Shown here one piece after another: positions 35,244-43,203 of a stretch of 64,000 bases of DNA. A model generated the notes under the pieces. The model saw only the letters and a list, made by a program, of their open reading frames with translations, did not search any database and had not been told where the DNA came from. A program made the position numbers and the translations under genes. Numbering within the stretch: the stretch's first letter is position 1; every line of letters starts with the position of its first letter. The DNA comes from JBKBKC01 sp046294265 (lineage in GTDB: Bacteria > Pseudomonadota > Alphaproteobacteria > Rhodobacterales > Rhodobacteraceae), in contig JBKBKC010000012.1 of assembly GCA_046294265.1 (NCBI GenBank), positions 62,001-126,000 of the forward strand, written 5' to 3'.

Positions 35244-36065
35244 GTGTCCCGCCCCCTGCCCGTCCTTGGGGCCGCCCTTACACTCGACATGCTTGCACGC
35301 CACCGCGACTGGGTCCTCTCCGCCCCGCGGGATGTTGAGTTGCAAAGCTTCGCCTCTGCCCGCGCCCTGATGGGCGACATGACCCCGCTGATCGACCGCG
35401 CGCGCGGCCTCCTTGATGGCCATGTCGGCAGGCTTGGCCTCCACGGCCCCTTTCTGGGGTTCAGCATCGACACCTACGACCCAGCCGTGGCCGAGATTGT
35501 CCGCACCCGGATGCTGGCCTGCCTTGACGCCTGCGCGGCGCTTGGGGCCGACCAGATGGTGGTGCACTCCCCCGTCACGATATGGGACCATTCCAACCAT
35601 CTGGCCGAACCGCTCCAGGCCCAGGTCCAGATCGAGCGGGTGCGCTGGGTGATGGGCCCGGTCCTTGCGCGGGCGGCGGATCAGGGCGTCACCCTGGTCC
35701 TCGAGAATGTCGAGGATGTCGACCCCGCCGCCCGCCTGCGCCTCGCCGAGGCGCTGCACAGCCCGGCCCTGGCGCTTTCGCTCGATACCGGGCACGCGCA
35801 TTACGCGCATACCCTCGCAGGTGCCCCGCCGGTGGACGCTTTCATCCATGCCGCCGGACCCCGCCTGCACCATGTGCATCTTCAGGATACCGACGGCTTT
35901 GCCGACCGCCACTGGCACCCCGGCGACGGATCGCTCAACTGGCGGGCCATCTTTGCGGCCCTGAGCACCCTGCGCACGATGCCGCGCCTCATCCTCGAGG
36001 TGAATGACCAGCGGGGCCTGCGCCGGGGCGCGGACCATCTGGTGGCGCTGGGGGTCGCAAGCTGA
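35244..36065 (+). CDS. Xylose isomerase-like TIM-barrel protein
   Basis: A 273-residue protein of the sugar phosphate isomerase/epimerase superfamily. Motifs on successive strands: LHGPF near 69, MVVHSPV near 108, LENVED near 152, SLDTGHAHY near 176 and HHVHLQDTDG near 208, with the metal-binding His/Glu/Asp of AP-endonuclease-2-like barrels. It would isomerise a sugar or related ketose with a divalent metal; substrate unknown. The start is GTG 2 bases after the HMA gene stop, so it belongs to the copper-linked operon by position. An ATG in frame nearby is absent. Confidence 0.83.
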   Translation: MSRPLPVLGAALTLDMLARHRDWVLSAPRDVELQSFASARALMGDMTPLIDRARGLLDGHVGRLGLHGPFLGFSIDTYDPAVAEIVRTRMLACLDACAALGADQMVVHSPVTIWDHSNHLAEPLQAQVQIERVRWVMGPVLARAADQGVTLVLENVEDVDPAARLRLAEALHSPALALSLDTGHAHYAHTLAGAPPVDAFIHAAGPRLHHVHLQDTDGFADRHWHPGDGSLNWRAIFAALSTLRTMPRLILEVNDQRGLRRGADHLVALGVAS

Positions 36066-36112
36066 CTGCGGTGCCGCCTTATTCTGCCGCCGCGTATCCC
36101 ACAGGGGTTGCT

Positions 36113-36145
36113 CATCGGTTTCGCTATCGGTTCGAGAAACCGATG
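36113..36145. repeat. Inverted repeat in a 242-base gap
   Basis: CATCGGTTTC and GAAACCGATG, perfect 10-bp arms with a 13-base loop, after the TIM-barrel gene and before the convergent DUF2948 stop. No T-run follows. The rest of the gap holds nothing I recognise. Confidence 0.5.
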
Positions 36146-36307
36146 GGCTGGAAGGGTGTGCCCCCCGCCCCCTGGGCAGCAGACCAACCAGATGGCCTCG
36201 TGATCGCTCCGGGCAACGCTGTCTCGGAACGGTTCCAATCGGGGCCGTGCCACGACAGAACGCGATGATGACACGGGTCGAGCATCCAACCGGGCGGCCG
36301 CCACCCA

Positions 36308-36787
36308 TCAGTCCAGCGGGTGGTCCGGCACCTTGCCCGACGGCGCGCGGTAGGGCCGTGTCACGTCCTCCAGCCGCAGGTCCAGCGCCTCGACCGAAAG
36401 GGTCACCAGACCGTCGCCCGCGAGGACCAGATGCACCTCGCCGGTGCCATCCTCGCCGGGTGTCCAGCCGACCGACAGCAGCGACATCACCGTATCGCGG
36501 TCGCGCCGGTCGATCCCCTGCGACCGCACCGCCATCACATCCCCGACCACCAGCAGGGCGCGCACCCGCTCATAGGGCCTGCGCGCCGCCTCGGCGGCCG
36601 CGCGGTCCTCCCACCGGAAGCGGTTCAGAAGCGCGGCAAAGCGGCGGCGCGGGCGGTCAAAGGTCAGGTCCCCCCCCGAGAGGACGGCATCCTGCAGCAG
36701 CGCCGACATCACCGGCACATCCCCGGCGTCCTGCGCGATGAGCCGCAGCGGCCGGTCCGCGCCATCCTCGAACCGAGCGTCGGTCAT
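36308..36787 (-). CDS. DUF2948 family protein
   Basis: A 159-residue protein with the family pattern (RLIAQDAGDVPVMSALLQDA, then FAALLNRFRWED and VEALDLRLEDVTRPY). Its start overlaps the murA stop by 4 bases (ATGA). This pairing is frequent in Rhodobacterales. Function unknown; no membrane segment or signal peptide. Confidence 0.86.
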   Translation of the reverse strand: MTDARFEDGADRPLRLIAQDAGDVPVMSALLQDAVLSGGDLTFDRPRRRFAALLNRFRWEDRAAAEAARRPYERVRALLVVGDVMAVRSQGIDRRDRDTVMSLLSVGWTPGEDGTGEVHLVLAGDGLVTLSVEALDLRLEDVTRPYRAPSGKVPDHPLD

Positions 36788-38052
36788 GCGTGGACCCGCT
36801 CGATGTTCGCGCCGACCGCCGAGAGCTTTTCCTCCACCCGTTCGTATCCGCGGTCCAGGTGATAGACCCGGCTGACGAGGGTTTCCCCTTCGGCCGCCAT
36901 TCCCGCAAGGATCAGCGAGACCGACGCGCGCAGATCGGTCGCCATCACCGGCGCACCGCGCAGACGGTCCACCCCGGTTACCGTGGCGATGCCGCCATGC
37001 ACGTCGATCCTCGCCCCCATCCGCATCAGTTCGGGCGCATGCATGAAGCGGTTTTCAAATATCTTTTCCTCCAGCACCGACACGCCCTCGGCGGTGCACA
37101 ACAGCGCCATCATCTGCGCCTGCAGGTCGGTGGGAAAGCCGGGAAACGGCTCGGTCGTCACATTCACCGCCCGAACCGGCCCGTTGCGGCGCGCGACCTT
37201 CAGGCCGATGGCCGTCTCGGTCACCGACACCCCCGCAGCATCCAGCCGCTCGGCAAAGGCCGCCACCAGATCCACCCGCCCGCCCAGGCATTCCACCTCG
37301 CCGCCGCAGATCGCGGGGGCCAGCATGTAGGTGCCCAGTTCGATCCGGTCCGCCACCACGCGGTGCGTGGCCCCGCCCAGGGCATCCACCCCCTCGATGG
37401 TGATCGTCGATGTGCCCTCGCCCTCGATCCGCGCGCCCATGCGGCGCAGGCACTGCGCGAGGTCCACAATCTCGGGCTCGCGCGCGGCGTTGCGCAATTC
37501 GGTCGTGCCCCTCGCAAGCGTGGCGGCCATGAGCGCATTCTCGGTGGCCCCGACCGACACAAAGGGAAATTCAACCACCGCCCCGCGCAGCCGCCCGCCG
37601 GGCGCCTTTGCGTGGACATAGCCGTCGCGCAGGTCCATTTCGGCCCCCATGGCCTCCAGCGCCTTCAGGTGCAGATCGACGGGGCGCGCACCGATCGCGC
37701 AGCCTCCGGGCAGCGACACGACAGCCTGCCCGTCCCGCGCCAGCATCGGCCCCAGCACGAGGATCGAGGCGCGCATCTTGCGCACGATGTCATAGTCGGC
37801 GCGGTGGCTGGTCAACGCGTGCGAGGACAGCGCCAGGACCTGCCCCTGCTGCAGGCTGGCCACCTCTGCCCCCAGCGAGCCCAGAAGCTGCGTCATGGTG
37901 GCGATGTCCGACAGCCTCGGCGCATTGGTCAGCGTCAGCGGCTGGTCGGTCAACAGGGTGGCGGGCATCAGCGTCAGACAGGCGTTCTTGGCCCCCGCGA
38001 TGGGGATCTGCCCGCGCAGTTCACCGTTGCCTCTGACCAGTATCGAATCCAT
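36784..38052 (-). CDS. murA: UDP-N-acetylglucosamine 1-carboxyvinyltransferase
   Basis: A 422-residue enzyme of full length that starts peptidoglycan precursor synthesis by adding enolpyruvate to UDP-GlcNAc in the cytoplasm. It shows the EPSP-synthase-like fold and the family start (MDSILVRGNGELRGQIPIAGAKNACL), with the Lys-Asn of AGAKNA near residues 20-25. The catalytic loop is GGCAIGARPVDLH near 114-126. It carries Cys in that loop, so fosfomycin should target it. It is upstream of DUF2948 in the same operon and 9 bases after a small ORF. Confidence 0.96.
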   Translation of the reverse strand: MDSILVRGNGELRGQIPIAGAKNACLTLMPATLLTDQPLTLTNAPRLSDIATMTQLLGSLGAEVASLQQGQVLALSSHALTSHRADYDIVRKMRASILVLGPMLARDGQAVVSLPGGCAIGARPVDLHLKALEAMGAEMDLRDGYVHAKAPGGRLRGAVVEFPFVSVGATENALMAATLARGTTELRNAAREPEIVDLAQCLRRMGARIEGEGTSTITIEGVDALGGATHRVVADRIELGTYMLAPAICGGEVECLGGRVDLVAAFAERLDAAGVSVTETAIGLKVARRNGPVRAVNVTTEPFPGFPTDLQAQMMALLCTAEGVSVLEEKIFENRFMHAPELMRMGARIDVHGGIATVTGVDRLRGAPVMATDLRASVSLILAGMAAEGETLVSRVYHLDRGYERVEEKLSAVGANIERVHA

Positions 38053-38061
38053 CCACCCGCC

Positions 38062-38283
38062 TCACATGTTCTGTTCTTGCTCGCCGTCGCCGTGTCTCGC
38101 GCCGTCCATCGCATCCTCTGGCCCTGCCGACCTGGCCCGCGCCTGCGCCTTGCGCCGGGCCATGTTGGCCTTCAGCGCCGCCTTGAGCCGATCCCCGCGC
38201 GTGCCGTCCCCCCGCGCCTCTGTTGGACCCGCCGCATCGGGCGGGGCGTCGGACATGGGATGGCGGGAAGGCGGTTTCGTCAT
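38062..38283 (-). CDS. Small basic hypothetical protein upstream of murA
   Basis: About 73 residues, Ala/Arg/Gly-rich. The core DRLKAALKANMARRKAQAR forms a likely basic amphipathic helix. I recall similar small proteins before murA in Rhodobacterales. The start could be the first ATG or the one nine codons in. It may be co-transcribed with murA. Function unknown. Confidence 0.6.
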   Translation of the reverse strand: MTKPPSRHPMSDAPPDAAGPTEARGDGTRGDRLKAALKANMARRKAQARARSAGPEDAMDGARHGDGEQEQNM

Positions 38284-38433
38284 TCCGCATTCCTAGCGCA
38301 GGTGCCGCGCAGGGTCCAGATTGCCGCACCCGCACGCGGCCTTGTCTGGAGGGTCAGATTTCCACCCTTGCGCGGGGCCACGAAGGCGGCTATTTGCCCG
38401 CTCGTCCGGGGCGATCTGCCCGCGAGACCGGAG

Positions 38434-38508
<75 letters not shown>

Positions 38509-38600
38509 TCTTTCTTTCTTTTCTCTCAAGAAGATAGGCGCTATCAGGGACTTAGATTGACTTCGGTGCTACACCGGTGTGCTACACCGTGGTCTTGCAA

Positions 38601-39120
38601 ATGGCGCGTCCCTACAAGCATCCCCGCACCAGGGTCTACTATTTCCGGCAGCATGTCCCGACCGACATGCGCCACCTGTTGGGGGACAAGATTGTTGGTC
38701 GCTCCCTGCGGACGAAGGACAAGGAACAGGCCAAGCTGCGCAACGCGGTCGAGGTCCAGAAGCAGGCGATGATATGGGACCGGCATCGCAAGCAGCCCGA
38801 ACCCCTGCCGCATGCTCAAATCGTTGCCCTCTCGGGACTCCTCTACAGGGACGTGATGGCAACTACCGCATCGTGCCCGTTCATCCTCAATTAAGGCCAT
38901 GGGGCTGGTCGAGATGATCCAATCGCTGCCCCGTGGTCCGGTGTTTTACAACCTGCGCCCCTTTCGTGGCAAAGCGGCTGACCCTGTTGAGCGCGCCCAG
39001 AATGCCGGGGCAAAGGTGGGCGAATGGGTCCGCGATGATGTGAAGACTACCGACAGGCGTTTGCAGCCGAACCACGCTTGGCGCCACCGTTTCAAGACTG
39101 TTGCCCGAGATGTTGGCATC
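38601..39120 (+). pseudogene. Decayed tyrosine recombinase (integrase), internally deleted and frameshifted
   Basis: The N-terminal part (38601 to about 38850) is in one frame: MARPYKHPRTRVYYFRQHVP, then GRSLRTKDKEQAKLRNAVE, the start of phage-type integrases. Near 38850 the frame continues with NYRIVPVHPQL in a second frame, then KAMGLVEMIQSLPRGPVFY and QPNHAWRHRFKTVARDVGI in a third (about 38893-39120). That is the catalytic-domain end with the HxxR box. The middle of the domain, the final His/Trp and the Tyr nucleophile are missing. So it is a relic with at least one large deletion and frameshifts. It is adjacent to tRNA-Thr, the usual position for an integrase. Confidence 0.85.
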
Positions 39121-39399
39121 AGTGAATCGGCTCAGATAGGCGAGGCTGTCCCGATATTCTGCCGCCATCGGAAGCGCGTCACCGAACAGGATCCAGTCAT
39201 AGCTTGCGCGGTGTTCCCCAAGCCACTCGTGCAACTCGTCGGTCAGGAGCACCGCGCCGTGCCGGGTCTTTAGCTTGGGCACCGGCACGTTGAACCGTTC
39301 GCAGAAAAGGGCGATGCGCGCCCGGACCGCTTCAAGGGACCGGTCTTTTTCACTGGTGAGTCGCAGCCCGGTCGCGGGTTGTTCCTTCGTCATCGTCAT
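38887..39399 (-). CDS. Hypothetical protein, likely a chimeric end over the integrase relic
   Basis: An open frame of about 170 residues with a very good start: AGGAGG 6 bases before the ATG at 39399. Residues 1-93 (EAVRARIALFCERFNVPVPK, then DELHEWLGEHRASYDWILFG) look like a real protein of unknown function, helical and acidic. From about 39120 downward the frame only reads antisense to the integrase fragment, so the last 75 residues are probably an accident of the junction. It is likely a truncated cargo gene of the lost element. No function can be assigned. Confidence 0.5.
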   Translation of the reverse strand: MTMTKEQPATGLRLTSEKDRSLEAVRARIALFCERFNVPVPKLKTRHGAVLLTDELHEWLGEHRASYDWILFGDALPMAAEYRDSLAYLSRFTDANISGNSLETVAPSVVRLQTPVGSLHIIADPFAHLCPGILGALNRVSRFATKGAQVVKHRTTGQRLDHLDQPHGLN

Positions 39400-39562
39400 G
39401 TCGTCCTCCTGTCGCCCTGGGGGCGGGTGCGTGACCGGCCAGCGGATGCGGGCCGAAGGACGAAAATGGGGCAAGCCTGATCACATCAGCGGGAAACTCG
39501 GTGGGATGATCTGGCGGTGATGCCGTTTTTCCCAATAGCTTCATAGATATGGAACTTTTGTG

Positions 39563-39639
39563 TGGTGGCGAGGGGGGGACTCGAACCCCCGACCCCGTGA
39601 TTATGAGTCACGTGCTCTAACCAGCTGAGCTACCTAGCC
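39563..39639 (-). tRNA. tRNA-Met (CAT), with an acceptor-stem mismatch
   Basis: 77 bases with encoded CCA. D-arm, anticodon loop CTCATAA with anticodon CAT, and T-arm GGGGG/CCCCC are normal for elongator Met. The acceptor is GGCTAGG with 3' CCTCGCC, giving a T-C mismatch at pair 4:69. A normal copy would read CCTAGCC. An Ile (k2C) identity is less likely given the overall sequence. Confidence 0.9.
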
Positions 39640-39674
39640 AACAGCGCGGGGATTACGCAGGGCAGCCCCGGGCG

Positions 39675-41696
39675 TCAAGCGGAATCGGCGGTCACGGCAT
39701 GGGCCACGCGCGGGCGGCCCGAGGCGATGGCCGTCAGCCGCGCCTCGATGAACACCCGGCGGCCCTCGATCTCGGCCTCGGAGAGGTCGCAGTCGTGGCG
39801 CAGCGCGACCTCCGTGGCACCCGCCGCCTGCGCCCGCGCCACAGCCTCGGCCCCAAGCCGGGCGCGCATCAGCGCCAGTGCGGCATCGCGGTCCGCCAGC
39901 ACCTGCACGCCATCGGCCAGATGCAGCGCAAAGCGCCCCTCGCCGGGGCTGGTGATCACGCCTGTCGCGCGCTGCACCACCTGCCCCGCCACAGCCCCGA
40001 TGGCATTGGCCACACCGGCATCGCCGGGCAGGATCATCGGGCAGCCCAGCCGATCCCCCACGGCACCGTAATAGCTGGGGGCCGAGGCGCCCAGACCGAT
40101 CACCGGCAGGCCCAGCCGCGCGCTGATCGCCACCGTGCCGCGATGGCCCGCCAGCCCCGCGCGCAAGAGCGAATGCCGCGCCAGGACCTCCGGCGACTGT
40201 CCGGAAAAGGCGGGGTCATGGGCAAAGGCGGCCTCCAGAAGGCAGGTCGCCGTCTGCTCGGTCAGCTGCGCCACGATCTGCGCGGCCATCCCCGGGGCGC
40301 CATCGGCAAACCGCTCGCCCGCGCCGGTGCGCCGCCGCGCCAGCAGGCGCAGCACCTTTTCAGCCGCTGTCCGGTCCCAGTCCGCCAGCCGCCCATCCAC
40401 ATGCGCCGCGTCCGATGGCGTGGCGCCCGCGATCGTCACCAGCCCGCGCGACACCAGCCGGTCCAGCGCCGCCCCCTCCAGCCGCGACCGCAACGCCTCG
40501 GCCAGCGGCATGGGGGCGGCGATCCGCGCCAGAAGTGCCGCCTCGCGCGGCCCCAGCCCCGCCGCGTCGCCCCCCATCGGGATCACGAACCGCCCGTCCT
40601 GCTCGCCCGGGCTGTCGGACTGCAAGGCCCGGTCCAGCGCCGCATGGACCATGCCGCCGTGATCCACCGCGAGCAGCGACACCGGCACCAGCCGCCGGGG
40701 CCCCAGACGCAACCCGCCCGTCAGGCCCTCGGTCACCAGATGCACCTCGCTGTCGCCACCCAGACCCGTGGTGCGCATCGCCACCGCCTCGACCATCGTG
40801 CGGAAGGGGCCTACGCGCGCGCCCTCGGGGTCGATCATCGGCAGGCCCCCGGTTAGCACGGCCACGTCGGTCGTGGTGCCGCCGATGTCGGACACCAGCG
40901 CGTCCTCAACTTCGCTGAGCCACCGCGCGCCGACGATCGAGGCCGCGGGGCCGGAGAGGATGGTCTCGATAGGGCGTTCGCGCGCCATGTCGGCCGAGAT
41001 CAGCGCGCCGTCGCCGCGCACCACCATCAGCGGGGCCGCGATGCCGCGCGCCGCAAGGTGGCGCAGGCAGGCCGCGATCAGCCCGTCGATCATCCCGATC
41101 AGGCGGGCGTTCAGAACCGCCGTCAGCGCCCGGCGCGGCCCGTTCAGGTTGGCCGACAGCTCATGCGAGCAGGTCACCGGGCGCCCCGTCGCCGCCCGGA
41201 TCATCGCCCGCGCGGCCAGTTCATGCGCGGGGTTGCGGGTGGCAAAGCGGGCGGCGACCGCAAAACCGGCCACGCCCGGCGCCACCTCGGCCACCCGCGC
41301 GCGCAGCGCGTCAAGGTCCAGCGCCTCGCCTTCGGTGCCCGCATGGCTGTGCCCGCCCGCCACCGCGATCACCGGATCGCCGCGCATCGCCTCGGCCAGC
41401 CCGCCCCGCTCCAGATCGCCCGCGTCGAACCCGATGGCCACCAGCGCCACCCGCGCGCCCTGCCCCTCGACCAGCGCATTCGTGGCCAGCGTGGTCGAGA
41501 GCGACACCAGACCCACCTCTCCCGCGACCACCCCCGCCGCCGCAAGCGCCGCATCCACCGCCCGGCCGATGCCAAGGGACAGATCCCCCCGCGTGGTCAG
41601 CGCCTTGGCCCGGCCCAGCACTCGCGTCGCCGCCTCGTCCAGGATCGCGGCATCGGTGAAGGTGCCACCCGTATCCACGCCCAGAAGCACCGTCAT
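39675..41696 (-). CDS. Hydantoinase A/oxoprolinase family protein
   Basis: A 673-residue protein with the N-terminal ATP/actin-like motif GVDTGGTFTDA (residues 6-16), SLSTTLATNA near 65 and DIGGTTTDVA near 268, as in N-methylhydantoinase subunit A. It would hydrolyse a hydantoin or 5-oxoproline-like ring with ATP. The usual HyuB partner is not encoded next to it, so it may work alone or with a distant subunit. It is near tRNA-Met and upstream of rpoN on the same strand, with gaps of 35 and 118 bases. Confidence 0.88.
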   Translation of the reverse strand: MTVLLGVDTGGTFTDAAILDEAATRVLGRAKALTTRGDLSLGIGRAVDAALAAAGVVAGEVGLVSLSTTLATNALVEGQGARVALVAIGFDAGDLERGGLAEAMRGDPVIAVAGGHSHAGTEGEALDLDALRARVAEVAPGVAGFAVAARFATRNPAHELAARAMIRAATGRPVTCSHELSANLNGPRRALTAVLNARLIGMIDGLIAACLRHLAARGIAAPLMVVRGDGALISADMARERPIETILSGPAASIVGARWLSEVEDALVSDIGGTTTDVAVLTGGLPMIDPEGARVGPFRTMVEAVAMRTTGLGGDSEVHLVTEGLTGGLRLGPRRLVPVSLLAVDHGGMVHAALDRALQSDSPGEQDGRFVIPMGGDAAGLGPREAALLARIAAPMPLAEALRSRLEGAALDRLVSRGLVTIAGATPSDAAHVDGRLADWDRTAAEKVLRLLARRRTGAGERFADGAPGMAAQIVAQLTEQTATCLLEAAFAHDPAFSGQSPEVLARHSLLRAGLAGHRGTVAISARLGLPVIGLGASAPSYYGAVGDRLGCPMILPGDAGVANAIGAVAGQVVQRATGVITSPGEGRFALHLADGVQVLADRDAALALMRARLGAEAVARAQAAGATEVALRHDCDLSEAEIEGRRVFIEARLTAIASGRPRVAHAVTADSA

Positions 41697-41814
41697 CCCG
41701 CCATCCCCTGCCCTGCCGCCCCGACCTAGGGCGTTCCGGGGCCAAGGTCATCCCCGAATGCGACAGCGGATGCGCGCGAACGGCATCGCCTGCCCCCCTG
41801 TTCCACCGCGCCGC

Positions 41815-43098
41815 TCAGCCGGGGGTGCGTCTGCGGCCGTAGGCGGGAGGAATGGATAGCATGCTGCGATACTTTGCCACCGTCCGCCGCGCCGGTGGGG
41901 CCTGCCCCGGCGCAACCAGCAATCGTGCCAGCGCCGCGTCCGACAGCGGCGCACCGGGGTCCTCATCCGCCACCAGCCCCGCCAGCCGCGCCCGCAGCGC
42001 CGCCGCCGAGGGCGCCCCCTCGCCCGACCCGACACCGCCCGAAAACAGCGCCCGCAGCCAGAACGTGCCGCGCGGGCTGTCGAAACTCACCCCCGCCACC
42101 GCCCGGCTGACCGTGCTTTCATGCAGGCCCAGTGTTTCGGCCACCTCTGCCATCGTCAGGGGCAGCAGCGACGCCGCCCCGTGGTCCAGCATCGCCTCCT
42201 GCCGCCGCAGCACCTCGGCCGCGATCCGCAGCAGGGCCACCCCCCGCGCCTCCACCTGCCGAGCGATCCCCTGCGCCGCCTGCCGCGCCGCCTTGTCTTG
42301 GCCAGGGGGGGCGATGGCGACCGCGGGCAGCGCGCCCCGGTTCAGTGCCACCTGCCAGCCCTGCCCCCCCCGCACCACCACCAGGTCGGGTTCGCGCACG
42401 GGGGCCGCGCCGGGATCGAACTGCGCGCCAGGCTTTGGGTTGAACCCGCGCAACCGCCGCAAGGCCTGCGCAATTGCGGCCTCGTCAACACCCGACCGGC
42501 GTGCGATGGCGCGCGGATCGCCCGCCGCCACAAGGTCGAGATGTGCCAGAACCGCCACCATCGCCGCATCCAGCCATCCGGCCTCGCGCGCCTGCAATTC
42601 CAGACATTCGCGCAATGACCGCGCAAAAAGGCCCGCAGGCTCAATGTCCTGCAGACGTGCCAGCATGGCCTCGCCCTCGGCCCGCGTCAGCCCGGCCTCG
42701 GCCGCGATCGCGGCCACGGACCGGCCCAGCCACCCGGACGGCTCAAGCGCCATGGCGAACAGCAGCGCCTGATGGCGGTCGCGCGGTCCGGGAAACATCC
42801 GCGCGATGGTGCCCGTCACATGCGACATCAGGCTTGGCCCTGCGGCGACGATGCGCCCTGCGGGATCGTCCCCAAGTTCGGGCCCGCGCGCAAGCACGCC
42901 AGACCATCGCGGAAGCCATTCGCCCGGCGGCACATCTGGCGGCTTCAGTTGCAACGCCGCGTTCTCCGCCGCCTGTTCCTCCAGATACCGCGTCAGGCCC
43001 GAGGCATCGAACCGCAAGAGCCGGAGAGCCGCCGTCAGGCCCTGGGTCAGCCGCAGCTTCTGCGTCTGCGCGAGCTGGGTGCGGATGCGCTGCGTCAT
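41815..43098 (-). CDS. RNA polymerase sigma-54 factor (RpoN paralogue)
   Basis: About 427 residues. Region I is at residues 1-45 (QLAQTQKLRLTQGLTAALRLL), the core-binding region follows, then the HTH with AEVAETLGLHESTVSRAV near 310, and the RpoN box ARRTVAKYR near 407-415, all intact. Starting at 43098 leaves AAGGGAG about 6 bases upstream; an ATG two codons earlier is too close to it. It is shorter than many sigma-54 proteins, mainly in the acidic linker. No lptB, hpf or ptsN gene adjoins, unlike the usual rpoN locus, so it is probably a specialised paralogue, as known in Rhodobacter sphaeroides. Confidence 0.87.
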   Translation of the reverse strand: MTQRIRTQLAQTQKLRLTQGLTAALRLLRFDASGLTRYLEEQAAENAALQLKPPDVPPGEWLPRWSGVLARGPELGDDPAGRIVAAGPSLMSHVTGTIARMFPGPRDRHQALLFAMALEPSGWLGRSVAAIAAEAGLTRAEGEAMLARLQDIEPAGLFARSLRECLELQAREAGWLDAAMVAVLAHLDLVAAGDPRAIARRSGVDEAAIAQALRRLRGFNPKPGAQFDPGAAPVREPDLVVVRGGQGWQVALNRGALPAVAIAPPGQDKAARQAAQGIARQVEARGVALLRIAAEVLRRQEAMLDHGAASLLPLTMAEVAETLGLHESTVSRAVAGVSFDSPRGTFWLRALFSGGVGSGEGAPSAAALRARLAGLVADEDPGAPLSDAALARLLVAPGQAPPARRTVAKYRSMLSIPPAYGRRRTPG

Positions 43099-43203
43099 CG
43101 CCATCTCCCTTTGTGGCAAGGCTAGGGCGGACAACGGGGCGGCGCAATGCCGCGATACCGTGCCGCCTCGCCATCGCGGCGACTTGCGGATAGGACTGGA
43201 AAG

